Positions 16,211-24,315 of a stretch of DNA of 52,296 nt are shown one piece after another. Each line of letters starts with the position of its first letter. Within the stretch, counting starts at the first letter, position 1. The DNA is from an uncultured Woeseiaceae bacterium. Lineage in GTDB: Bacteria; Pseudomonadota; Gammaproteobacteria; Steroidobacterales; Woeseiaceae. The position numbers were made by a program, and so were the translations under genes. A model generated the notes under the pieces. The model did not search any database and was not told where the DNA came from. It saw only the letters and a program-made list of their open reading frames with translations. The stretch lies in contig CAJQPL010000045.1 of NCBI GenBank assembly GCA_905480215.1, positions 1-52,296 of the forward strand, in the 5' to 3' direction.

Positions 16211-17578
16211 ATGACTGATCTATCCACCCTCCTCGCCTGCCCACGCTGCGATAAGACACCGCTCGAAACCACTGACGATGCAATGCATTGCAACGCATGC
16301 AAAGTCGACTTCCCGCTGATCGAGGGGATGCCGTGGATGTTCGCGGAACCAGAGGCCACGCTTGGCGAATGGCGCGGACGCCTGCAGTTTTCACTGCAGC
16401 AACTCAGTCACGAGATCGCAAGTCTCGATAAGGAACTTGAATCCAAACAAATGCGCGCTTTGTCGCGGCGCCGCATCGAACGCTATCGGAAAGCCGTAGA
16501 AATGCACCGGCGGTCGCTGCAAAAACTGTTGCGCCCGATCGAGATTCAATCCCTGCAGGGCAATTACGAAAGCTATCTTGCATTGCGCACCCGGCTGCCC
16601 ACAGATCAGGGATTGAATACGTATTACCCGAATATTCATCGCGACTGGGCCTGGGGCGAGGAAGAAAACGCGGCATCGCTTAAGCAAATACGGGCGGTAC
16701 TGCACGACCACGTTGAGCTCGGCAATGTCCTGGTGCTGGGCGCTGGTGCCGGGCGTCTCGCCTACGATATCCACACCGAGCTCAACTGTAGCTCGACAAC
16801 CGCAATGGATTTCAATCCACTTCTGATGCTCGTGGCGAAATCCGTAACCTCCGGTGCGGCTTTGAGTATGTATGAGTTTCCGATCGCGCCGTTATCCCTT
16901 GAAGACGATGCGGTGAAGAGAAAACTCGCCGCGCCTCGCGTTGCCGGTGAGGGATTCCACCTGCTACTTGGCGATGCCTTGCGCGCACCATTTGCGGAAC
17001 AGACCTTCGACACCGTCGTGACGCCCTGGCTCATCGATATCATCAATGAAGACCTGCCAATTTTTGCCAGCCGCATCAACAAGCTGTTAAAAAAAGACGG
17101 CCGCTGGATCAACTTCGGTTCCCTGGCATTTGCCAACCCGGAACGCGCACGTCGTTACAGTCCCGAAGAAACCAAAGCCATCGTTGCTGAAAGCGGTTTC
17201 TCCGATCCCTATGTGTCGCAGGCAACGATCCCCTATATGAGTTCACCTGCCAGTCGGCACGGGCGGCAGGAGCGAGTATTTACTTTTTCAAGCTACAAGG
17301 AGCGCGAGGTGGACAAGCCGCATCGGCACGTCGCCTTGCCGGACTGGATTGTTACCGGGAAAGAACCGGTACCGCTGAGCCCGTCGTTTCGCCAACAAGC
17401 CATGACGACGCAGATCTACGCCTTCATCATGTCTCTGATTGACGGTAAACGATCCATCAAGGAAATGGCTATTATTCTTGAAAATCAGAAGCTTATGACT
17501 CAGGAAGAAGCGCAGGCGGCAATCCGTTCATTCATGACGAAGATGTACGACGACTCGCAGAAGCAAGCCTCTTTCTGA
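16211..17578 (+). CDS. zinc-ribbon class I SAM methyltransferase
   Basis: A protein of 455 aa with three parts. Residues 1-45 form a Trm112-like zinc ribbon (CPRC at 10-13, CNAC at 27-30). The centre is a Rossmann methyltransferase with motif I VLVLGAGAGRLAYDIH, an acidic DFNPLL strand, GDALRAPF, and DTVVTPWLIDII. The pattern recalls the carnosine N-methyltransferase (N2227) family. The last ~70 residues (QIYAFIMSLIDGKRSIKEMAIIL) look like a small winged-helix or PqqD-like domain. The substrate is unknown. The gene ends directly against the stop codon of the convergent esterase gene. Confidence 0.78.
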   Translation: MTDLSTLLACPRCDKTPLETTDDAMHCNACKVDFPLIEGMPWMFAEPEATLGEWRGRLQFSLQQLSHEIASLDKELESKQMRALSRRRIERYRKAVEMHRRSLQKLLRPIEIQSLQGNYESYLALRTRLPTDQGLNTYYPNIHRDWAWGEEENAASLKQIRAVLHDHVELGNVLVLGAGAGRLAYDIHTELNCSSTTAMDFNPLLMLVAKSVTSGAALSMYEFPIAPLSLEDDAVKRKLAAPRVAGEGFHLLLGDALRAPFAEQTFDTVVTPWLIDIINEDLPIFASRINKLLKKDGRWINFGSLAFANPERARRYSPEETKAIVAESGFSDPYVSQATIPYMSSPASRHGRQERVFTFSSYKEREVDKPHRHVALPDWIVTGKEPVPLSPSFRQQAMTTQIYAFIMSLIDGKRSIKEMAIILENQKLMTQEEAQAAIRSFMTKMYDDSQKQASF

Positions 17579-18475
17579 CTACGCGAATCGCGACTGAATG
17601 AAGCTGCCAATTTTTTCGATGGCACGCCCAGACTCTGGCATTTTTCCAACGAAGATTTGAAAAACGTGCCACATCTCTGGCCAGACTTCGAGTGAGACAT
17701 CAATGCCGGCGGCCACGCATTGCTCTGTAATGCGCTCAGCATCGCTAAGCAATATTTCGTCGTTGCCGACCTGAATCAACATCGCGGGCAAGCCCTCTAC
17801 ATCGGCAAACACTGGGGAAACCTGAGGAAATAGAACCTGGTGCGGTTCGCAGTAAAAATCCGCGATGAGCCCAACATCTTTCGCATTAAAGATCGGATCG
17901 TATTCAGCGCGTGTCTGCATGGACTTGCCGCTACCTGTTACATCGAGAAATGGTGACAGCAACACAGCCGCCGCAGGCATTGGTTCGTGCGTATCTCGTA
18001 GCGCCAGTAAAGTCGCCATGACGAGACCACCGCCCGCGGAATCACCCGCAAAAATTATGTCCGCGCTTTTGATACCGGACTGCAACAGCGATTTGTATAT
18101 CGTCAGGCAATCCTCAATCGCCGCGGGAAACTTATGCTCGGGTGCCAATCGATACTCTGGCAGCAATGCCTGGATCTTGCCGGCCCTGGCAATGTGGCTG
18201 ACCATTTGCCGATGCATGTCACAACCACCAACGACATAACCACCACCGTGCATGTACAGCAGCAACTTGCCATCAATTCGTTTCTTCGGGGTGAGCCACT
18301 CTGCGTGCAAACCGCCGATCTCGTCGGCCAATACGCGCACACCGAAAGCCGTTATTGCGAATCTGCTGACGACTTTTTCCAGACGTCGCAGTAAGCTGAT
18401 ATCGGCAGTTTCCGCATCGAACTTACGCATAACAGTCGCCACTATAGCGCGAACTATTCTTGCGCGAATACTCAT
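17579..18475 (-). CDS. alpha/beta hydrolase, hormone-sensitive-lipase type
   Basis: An esterase/lipase of 298 aa in the abhydrolase-3 family. The oxyanion-hole motif HGGGYVVGG is near residue 75, the nucleophile Ser lies in GDSAGGG, the acid in VGNDEILL, and the base His in MWHVFQ. All catalytic elements are intact. The N-terminus (MSIRARIVRAIVATVMRKF) is amphipathic rather than a signal peptide. Short- to medium-chain acyl esters are the usual substrates of the family. Confidence 0.9.
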   Translation of the reverse strand: MSIRARIVRAIVATVMRKFDAETADISLLRRLEKVVSRFAITAFGVRVLADEIGGLHAEWLTPKKRIDGKLLLYMHGGGYVVGGCDMHRQMVSHIARAGKIQALLPEYRLAPEHKFPAAIEDCLTIYKSLLQSGIKSADIIFAGDSAGGGLVMATLLALRDTHEPMPAAAVLLSPFLDVTGSGKSMQTRAEYDPIFNAKDVGLIADFYCEPHQVLFPQVSPVFADVEGLPAMLIQVGNDEILLSDAERITEQCVAAGIDVSLEVWPEMWHVFQIFVGKMPESGRAIEKIGSFIQSRFA

Positions 18476-18578
18476 CTATTTAGCCTTAACCAGACATACG
18501 ACGAAACACGAGGCCCTTTCTGTAGCAGGATAAAGGAGCCGAACTAAGCGCGGGTCTGGTCGCTTTTGTAAACAAGAA

Positions 18579-18902
18579 TTAGCGTTCCAGGAATTGGAAT
18601 TTGTCTTTGACCTCACGCCATTCGTCGGCGTCTTCAGGAGGGTCCTTCATCTCGGTGATGACGGGCCAGTCCTGCGATAGCTCTGCGTTAATCTGCAGAT
18701 ACTTTTCCTGGCCAGGTGGCAGCTCATCCTCGGAAAAAATCGCCTCGACCGGGCACTCAGGCTCACAAAGGGTGCAATCAATACACTCATCCGGATCGAT
18801 TACGAGGAAGTTTGCTCCCTCGTGAAAACAGTCTACGGGACATACCTCGACGCAATCGGTCAATTTGCACTTAATACAAGCTTCTGTAACAACGAAAGTC
18901 AT
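18579..18902 (-). CDS. fdxA: 7Fe ferredoxin FdxA
   Basis: A ferredoxin of 107 aa with the cysteine layout of Azotobacter-type 7Fe ferredoxins. The N-terminal half ([17 protein letters not shown]) binds a [3Fe-4S] and part of a [4Fe-4S] cluster. [12 protein letters not shown] supplies the rest. The C-terminal extension (about residues 60-107) is typical of FdxA. It is a small cytoplasmic electron carrier. It stands alone between the metallo-beta-lactamase-fold gene and the esterase gene. Confidence 0.95.
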   Translation of the reverse strand: MTFVVTEACIKCKLTDCVEVCPVDCFHEGANFLVIDPDECIDCTLCEPECPVEAIFSEDELPPGQEKYLQINAELSQDWPVITEMKDPPEDADEWREVKDKFQFLER

Positions 18903-19007
18903 TCTAGATACCAGTCCTGATCCAAATCCTCTGCAGCGCGTACGCTATGCGATGTTGCGCGGCGAATCAAGCCGCAACATACGTTCGTCGCGGTGCGCAC
19001 GGGTGCT

Positions 19008-19847
19008 TTACTCGACTGCAACCCAGCAATCATTCGTCACCAGCGCCAGGCCGTCCGCCTGCAGCTTGATGAGGTGCGCCAACAGCGACCGTTCCGCCCA
19101 GCCATAGAGTTTCTTATCGACGTCTGCGTAGACATGCGGCACCAATTCCATGGAAGTCAGCCTCGGGTTTGCTCGAAGCGCGAGCAATACTTTTGTTTCA
19201 CGTTCCAGCCTGTGTGCAATTATCCAGTCAACCAGTCGCTGCGGATCGTTTATCAAATCACCATGGCCAGGTGCCAGCGCAACTGGATAACGGCGCTTCA
19301 ACTTTTCGAGTGACTCCAGATAATCCTTCATGTTGCCATCAGGTGGATTGATGACGACAGTGGAACCGTCGATGACGTGATCACCGGTGAATATCCAGTC
19401 CTGCTCCGCGTGCCGATAACAGACGTGATTTGACGCATGACCTGGCGTCCGAATCGCCTCAATATCAATGCCATCTACGTTGAGGCAATCGCCGTCCTCA
19501 AGAATCCGATCCGGGGCGAATGTCATGTCCTGGTGTCCGCCCTCTGGCGCGGGTCTCCCCAACAGCTCGGCGCCGACGCGTTTAGCGAGGACAGCCGCCG
19601 CCGGTGAGTGATCGCGATGCGTATGCGTCACTAACACCCAACGTATGTTTCCAGCCGCTGCCGCCTCAATGGCTTGCAAATGACTGTGAATTACCGGCCC
19701 CGGATCGAGCACTGCAACTGCATCGCTACCGAACAGGTAGGTGTTGGTTCCCGGTCCAGTCATCATCGACGGGTTAGGCGCGACCAGCCGGCGAATACCG
19801 GGAGCAAGTTCGGCGAACGACGGCAGCGGCGCGCCGAAACCACTCAT
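19008..19847 (-). CDS. metallo-beta-lactamase-fold hydrolase
   Basis: A protein of 279 aa from the ATG at 19847, which overlaps the NUDIX stop codon (ATGA). The zinc motif THTHRDH (HxHxDH) is intact, followed by TPGHASNH, FTGDHVIDG and an APGHGD segment. A helical C-terminal domain (about residues 200-279) resembles that of LACTB2-type and related hydrolases. In animals and many bacteria LACTB2-like proteins cut RNA or thioesters; the substrate here is unknown. Overlap with the NUDIX gene suggests the two hydrolases are made together. Confidence 0.88.
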   Translation of the reverse strand: MSGFGAPLPSFAELAPGIRRLVAPNPSMMTGPGTNTYLFGSDAVAVLDPGPVIHSHLQAIEAAAAGNIRWVLVTHTHRDHSPAAAVLAKRVGAELLGRPAPEGGHQDMTFAPDRILEDGDCLNVDGIDIEAIRTPGHASNHVCYRHAEQDWIFTGDHVIDGSTVVINPPDGNMKDYLESLEKLKRRYPVALAPGHGDLINDPQRLVDWIIAHRLERETKVLLALRANPRLTSMELVPHVYADVDKKLYGWAERSLLAHLIKLQADGLALVTNDCWVAVE

Positions 19848-20647
19848 GACCTCGCTCCTGGATAGTCTTGGTCGCCGGGGAGCGAAGCCTGTTTTCTGCC
19901 ATCGCGTTCGATCAACTCCGGCAGCATGCTCGTTACGCCCCGTTGGGCACATGATTGCGCCCATTCGGTAAGACGCGCGAGGCTATCGTGTTGTGCCAGG
20001 CGCTGCAGCGTATTGATCGTCGGAGAATGCAGCACTACATCGCCATTACGGCCAGCAGCAAGCATATCCCTGGCCGTGGTCCAGCGCGATTCCGTCAACT
20101 CGCCCCCACAATGGATAGCGGCTTGCCCTGCTGGCAAAACCGCGACGAAAAATCGAGTGGTATACCGCTTTGCAAGCGCTGTTGGTGTAACCCAATGGCT
20201 GAAGTAGTGCAATTCATCGCAATGTAGCTTGAGCTTATTGGCCACCACAAAATCAAGCCAATTTGTCGAGCCATCGTTTAAGCCATCGCGAATGACATTC
20301 AGATCTTCATCGATATCCGACACGTCCGCAAGTAATACGCCAGCCTCTTCGAACAATTCGCGAATGGCTGCGCTGTAGTAATCGAGGCCAGAGTCTTTTA
20401 CGCCAAGTGTTGTACTAGCTTCACTATCACTAAGGTCACCGCAGTAGTCGTGGACCTTCGCGTCCTCGGCATCCAAGACGCCGCCCGGAAACGCATAGGC
20501 CAAACCAAACGACGTACTTTGATGCCGTTTGACCATGAATATTTGCGGTTCACTCTCTGCCTCGCGAACAAGAACCACTGTGGAAGATGGCCTAACTGGG
20601 ACGCTGTCAGTCAATCTATTAGTCAATCTATTAGTCAATGGCCGCAC
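19844..20647 (-). CDS. NUDIX hydrolase, NUDT19/NUDT7-like
   Basis: A NUDIX protein of up to 267 aa. The box reads AIRELFEEAGVLL (core REUxEExGU), with a long insertion between GGVLDAED and the box as in NUDT19-type CoA diphosphatases. The start is uncertain. GTG at 20647 gives an N-terminus RPLTNRLTNRLTDSV encoded by a 12-bp tandem repeat, and in-frame TTG codons inside the repeat are alternatives. The domain proper begins near SSTVVLVREAE. The GTG overlaps the end of the SRPBCC gene by 17 bases. Confidence 0.85.
   Translation of the reverse strand: MRPLTNRLTNRLTDSVPVRPSSTVVLVREAESEPQIFMVKRHQSTSFGLAYAFPGGVLDAEDAKVHDYCGDLSDSEASTTLGVKDSGLDYYSAAIRELFEEAGVLLADVSDIDEDLNVIRDGLNDGSTNWLDFVVANKLKLHCDELHYFSHWVTPTALAKRYTTRFFVAVLPAGQAAIHCGGELTESRWTTARDMLAAGRNGDVVLHSPTINTLQRLAQHDSLARLTEWAQSCAQRGVTSMLPELIERDGRKQASLPGDQDYPGARS
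20609..20639. repeat. 12-bp tandem repeat at a gene junction
   Basis: The unit AGTCAATCTATT occurs twice (20609-20620, 20621-20632) plus seven bases of a third. In the minus-strand frame of the SRPBCC gene each copy supplies TAA TAG, giving four stop codons. In the NUDIX frame it encodes Leu-Thr-Asn-Arg repeats. Confidence 0.85.
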
Positions 20648-21182
20648 TGTTCACATCACCAGTCTCAACGTGCGCCTTAAGACGCTGCAGGGCTTCGGCA
20701 ATAACAAGGTCGACCGGCGCGGCGATCGTATCCAGGCCGTCGGCACTGTAACCACCAACGACGTAGGTAAACTTCACGCGAGTACCACTATCTGTCTGCT
20801 GGTATTCCCAGGTCATATTGCCATTCACACCCATCAGACCCAGCGGACCGAGCCCGCCAGTAAAGCGGATGACCACGCCGGGATTGACCATCGTCACCGT
20901 CATATGAACAACGCCGCCGCCACTGGCAAAATTTTCACAGAAGCAACCGTTAGGGCGAGAAGAAATGCTGAGTCGAGTCGCATCCCCCGAAACCGTATGA
21001 TCCGAACTCCACCATTGACCAACCTGATCGGCCGATGCCTTCCAGACATCCGCGCGACTGCCGCTGATCACTACTTCATTAACTACGGTGAATCCGCCAG
21101 CCGCTGAATCAGTAACCTCAGCCCAAGAAGCGTCAGCAGCAACTAGCGCTGCGAGTAAAACGGCGAGTGGGAGATTGTTCAT
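20631..21182 (-). CDS. exported SRPBCC (START-like) family protein
   Basis: A protein of 183 aa with a clear signal peptide (NNLPLAVLLAALVAADASWA). An SRPBCC ligand-binding fold follows (FTVVNEVVISGSRADVWKA, TWEYQQTDSGTRVKFTYVVGG, and a long C-terminal helix VDLVIAEALQRLKAHVE). The ATG is preceded by GGAG. Two cysteines lie close together (PNGCFCENF). SRPBCC proteins bind hydrophobic ligands; an exported one is less common. It is first in a leftward run with the NUDIX and metallo-beta-lactamase genes. Confidence 0.8.
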   Translation of the reverse strand: MNNLPLAVLLAALVAADASWAEVTDSAAGGFTVVNEVVISGSRADVWKASADQVGQWWSSDHTVSGDATRLSISSRPNGCFCENFASGGGVVHMTVTMVNPGVVIRFTGGLGPLGLMGVNGNMTWEYQQTDSGTRVKFTYVVGGYSADGLDTIAAPVDLVIAEALQRLKAHVETGDVNSAAID

Positions 21183-21255
21183 GTACGCTCCAGTCGTAGC
21201 GCTCTAGCTTACCGCAAAATTGAATGACACAAACACCACCCATAAACAGGACCGA

Positions 21256-22134
21256 ATGAACGAGGATCTGCGAGTTGTTTTTGAGAGTCGTAGTCGGCAA
21301 AGCTGTGCCGATCGTGCCCTCGTGCTTGCCTCGCTGCAAATAGCGCACCAAGTCATAGACGACGACGGCGTTTTTGTTCTGCTGGTCCCCGCCTCCGCAT
21401 CGGCAGAGGCCGCTAGAGAACTGCAGCTGTACGATGAAGAGAATCCACCTGTGCAAGCACCAACGGTGCCAAAAATAGACTATCAGGATCCCGTGCCAGG
21501 GCTGCTTGCTTATGTTCTGATAGTTTGCCTGATCGCAGGAATGGCGGGCTTCTCGTTTTTTGGCTTCAACTGGTTTATCGCTGGCCGCGTCGACGGTGAG
21601 CTGATTCGAAATGGCGAATTATGGCGACTATTCACCGCCCTGACCCTGCACGGAAGCGTCAAACATTTGTTAGGCAACCTGGTATTCGGCGTGTTTTTTG
21701 GCCTGTTCGCGGGTCGATTGTTGGGCTCTGGTGTCGCCTGGCTCAGCATCGTTGTGGCGGCAGCTTTCGGCAATGCGTTGAACGTATATTTGCTCGAAGC
21801 CACACATCGTTCTATCGGCGCATCGACAGCCGTTTTCGCAGCGCTCGGCTTGCTTGCCGGCTACGTCTGGCGGGGCAAATTGATGCGGCAAGATCGCTGG
21901 TCGAATCGCTATGGTCCCATCGTTGGCGGACTGGCACTGCTTATGTTTACCGGCACTGGCGGGCCGAACACAGATATCGGCGCGCACTTGCTGGGGTTTG
22001 TCTGCGGATTTGCAGCTGGCATGCTGTTGATTCGTTTCGGACCGGTGCCCAGGGATCCTAAAACTCAACTCATCACTGGGCTGCTCGCTGGCAGCATGAT
22101 TTTTTGCAGCTGGACGATTGCGTTGGTGGTCTGA
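21256..22134 (+). CDS. rhomboid protease with N-terminal cytosolic domain
   Basis: A protein of 292 aa from the ATG at 21256 (ACAGG upstream). A TTG at 21220 could extend it but lacks a ribosome site. Residues 1-80 form a soluble domain (FESRSRQSCADRALVLASLQIAHQVIDDDGVFVLLV) of the type that precedes some bacterial rhomboids. About seven hydrophobic segments follow. Active-site Ser is in SIGASTA and the base His in DIGAHLLGF; HGSVKHLLGN supplies the His/Asn loop. The gene is divergent from the SRPBCC gene with about 70 bp between. Confidence 0.87.
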   Translation: MNEDLRVVFESRSRQSCADRALVLASLQIAHQVIDDDGVFVLLVPASASAEAARELQLYDEENPPVQAPTVPKIDYQDPVPGLLAYVLIVCLIAGMAGFSFFGFNWFIAGRVDGELIRNGELWRLFTALTLHGSVKHLLGNLVFGVFFGLFAGRLLGSGVAWLSIVVAAAFGNALNVYLLEATHRSIGASTAVFAALGLLAGYVWRGKLMRQDRWSNRYGPIVGGLALLMFTGTGGPNTDIGAHLLGFVCGFAAGMLLIRFGPVPRDPKTQLITGLLAGSMIFCSWTIALVV

Positions 22135-22195
22135 ATTTCTCGCACAATGCTGTAGACTTTTGCGCTTAGGAAAACTCTGCGTCACATAAGTTCAA

Positions 22196-23308
22196 ATGAA
22201 AACCGTTCTAACCTTTCTTGCCTTCCTGTTAATAGCCGCGTCAACCATTCTGTGGGTACGACATGGCGGTGGCGAGGCGTATCCAGATCTGACCAGCTCA
22301 CCGGAATTCAGCGCCAACGCGCTGCAAGAAGTGCTCGCCTACTCAGAGCCTATCGGCAACGTTGCTGTAAGCCGACATGGACGGATATTTTTTACGGTTC
22401 ATCCTGAATCCCGGCCGCAGGGAAACAAGCTGCTTGAGTACGTTGACGGCGCGTCTGTTCCATTTCCATCAAGGCGCAGGCAAAGCGACTTATTCGCTAC
22501 ACCTTTGGGAATTGCAATCGACCGCCTCGATCGATTATGGGTCATCGACCACGGTAATCATGGCATGAATTCCGCGCGCATCATTGGCATCGACTTGATC
22601 GGTGGCGATGTCATCCGCGACCAACAATTTGACGCATCGATTGCACCGGCCGGATCATTGCTGCAGGACCTGCAGGTCAGCGCCGATGGCCGCACGATTG
22701 TGATCGCCGATGCCAGCTTCTGGCGCAAATCGCCCGCGCTTATCGTGTACGACATCGAAAGCGGCAAAGCGCGGCGCGTACTGGAGGGCCACCAGTCGGT
22801 CTCAGCCGAAAACTTTGCGATACATAGCGGCGGTAGCAAGCTCTCTTATTTAGGCGGAATGGTCGCACTTCGCGGCGGCGTCGATGGTATTGCTCTCGAC
22901 AACGAATGGCTTTACTGGGGAGCACTCAACGGTTCCGGGCTCTATCGTATCCGCCTCAAAGACTTGAGAAATAGCGATTTACCGCAGCTGGAAACACGCA
23001 TAGAACGCTTTAGCGATAAACCACTCAGCGATGGACTCAGCGTAGACACTAGCGGCAACGTTTACATTACCGCGGTGGAACATAACGCGATATTCAAAGT
23101 CGATCAGGAGCGAAAGCTGACTACGACAATTCAATCGAAGCAAATTCGCTGGCCGGATGCATTATCATTCGGTCCCGACGGATACCTGTATATCGCCGAC
23201 AGCGCACTACCCGAACTCATATTAAAATCAACTGATCACATCGAAGCCAACGGGCCGTATCGAATCTTCCGATTTCAGCCCGGATTTGACGGCAATCCTG
23301 GACAGTAA
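22196..23308 (+). CDS. major royal jelly/yellow-type beta-propeller protein
   Basis: A protein of 370 aa anchored or exported by an N-terminal hydrophobic segment (VLTFLAFLLIAASTILWV). The remainder has the propeller signatures of the MRJP/yellow family: LDRLWVIDHG, DLQVSADGRTIVIADAS, GGVDGIALDNEWLYWGALNG, LSDGLSVDTSGNVYIT and IRWPDALSFGPDGYLYIADS. Bacterial members are sometimes called gluconolaconase- or dopachrome-related, but no activity is certain. It is followed after 28 bp by mscS. Confidence 0.82.
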   Translation: MKTVLTFLAFLLIAASTILWVRHGGGEAYPDLTSSPEFSANALQEVLAYSEPIGNVAVSRHGRIFFTVHPESRPQGNKLLEYVDGASVPFPSRRRQSDLFATPLGIAIDRLDRLWVIDHGNHGMNSARIIGIDLIGGDVIRDQQFDASIAPAGSLLQDLQVSADGRTIVIADASFWRKSPALIVYDIESGKARRVLEGHQSVSAENFAIHSGGSKLSYLGGMVALRGGVDGIALDNEWLYWGALNGSGLYRIRLKDLRNSDLPQLETRIERFSDKPLSDGLSVDTSGNVYITAVEHNAIFKVDQERKLTTTIQSKQIRWPDALSFGPDGYLYIADSALPELILKSTDHIEANGPYRIFRFQPGFDGNPGQ

Positions 23309-23336
23309 GTCCGGACATTAAGGAAGGATAAAAATT

Positions 23337-24203
23337 GTGAACGATGAAATTGTTACAGAAGCTATAGCGTTTGATTGGTCAACGCTACCGCAATTATTGC
23401 AGGAGAAAGGCATCGACCTTAGTGTCGACCTGGGCATCAAGGTCGTGACTGCACTCGCAATATTTTTTGTCGGTAAGTTTATCATCCGGCTGGTCATGCG
23501 GGCTTTGCAAAAAGTTATGCAAAAACAGGACGTCGAAGATACGTTGGAAACTTTTGTTAGCAACTTGGTTAGATCCGCCCTGATGATCGTCTTGGTGATC
23601 GCAACTATCGGTGCGCTGGGTATTGAAACCACCTCGTTTATCGCGATCTTCGGCGCCGCTGGCCTGGCGGTCGGATTAGCGCTTCAGGGGTCACTGTCAA
23701 ACTTCGCGTCAGGCGTGTTGATCGTCCTGTTCCGACCATACCGGGTCGGCGATTTTGTTGAAGCTGCAGGCATCGCTGGCGTTGTCGAGCAGGTACAAAT
23801 ACTGACTACGATCATGAAAACGGGCGACAACAAACAGATAATCGTGCCGAACAGTCAAATCATGGACAGCATTATTACCAACTACTCGGCCAATGACACG
23901 CGACGCGTCGACATGGTCGTTGGCGTTAGCTACGACGATGACCTGGACAAAGTCAGGGAAACCATCGAAGCGTTAATCGCGGCCGACGATAGAATTCTCG
24001 ACGAGCCCGCGCCGAAAATTGCGGTTTCCGAACTGGCAGACAGCAGCGTTAACTTTGTGGTTCGTCCGTGGGTCAATTCGGCCGACTACTGGGGCGTAAT
24101 GTTTGACCTTACCGAGGCCATCAAGAAGCGTTTCGACAAGGAAGGTATTTCCTTCCCGTTCCCGCAACAGGATGTGCACCTGTATAAGCAGGGCTCGGAC
24201 TAG
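23337..24203 (+). CDS. mscS: small-conductance mechanosensitive channel MscS
   Basis: A MscS-type channel of 288 aa, close to E. coli length. Three membrane spans lie at roughly residues 30-50, 72-92 and 97-120. The pore helix is GAAGLAVGLALQGSLSNFASG, with the alternating Gly/Ala pattern that packs the pore, followed by VLFRPYRVGDFV. The C-terminal alpha/beta vestibule ends in FPFPQQDVHL, the family signature. The start is a GTG behind AAGGAAGG. It releases solutes on osmotic downshock. Confidence 0.94.
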   Translation: MNDEIVTEAIAFDWSTLPQLLQEKGIDLSVDLGIKVVTALAIFFVGKFIIRLVMRALQKVMQKQDVEDTLETFVSNLVRSALMIVLVIATIGALGIETTSFIAIFGAAGLAVGLALQGSLSNFASGVLIVLFRPYRVGDFVEAAGIAGVVEQVQILTTIMKTGDNKQIIVPNSQIMDSIITNYSANDTRRVDMVVGVSYDDDLDKVRETIEALIAADDRILDEPAPKIAVSELADSSVNFVVRPWVNSADYWGVMFDLTEAIKKRFDKEGISFPFPQQDVHLYKQGSD

Positions 24204-24214
24204 TCAGTATTTTG

Positions 24215-24238
24215 CCGCGGGCGTCATAAGACCCGCGG
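24215..24238 (+). terminator. G/C-rich hairpin after mscS
   Basis: CCGCGGG (24215-24221) pairs with CCCGCGG (24232-24238) around ten bases. It lies 12 bp after the mscS stop. The downstream GGCTTTG is poor in T, so it may be a weak or factor-assisted terminator. Confidence 0.4.
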
Positions 24239-24283
24239 GGCTTTGCACTCGAGCCTCCGCTTGACCCGGGCTGGCAGCCCAAG

Positions 24284-24303
24284 TACTGTGTATTTATACA
24301 GTA
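24284..24303. promoter_or_regulatory. LexA (SOS) box
   Basis: TACTGTGTATTTATACAGTA fits the SOS consensus TACTG-(TA)5-CAGTA with both CTG and CAG half-sites intact. The symmetry extends outward to twelve-base arms (24278-24289 and 24298-24309). It ends 12 bp before the start codon of the radical SAM gene, where bound LexA would block transcription or initiation. Confidence 0.82.
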
Positions 24304-24315
24304 CTTGGGGTCAGC

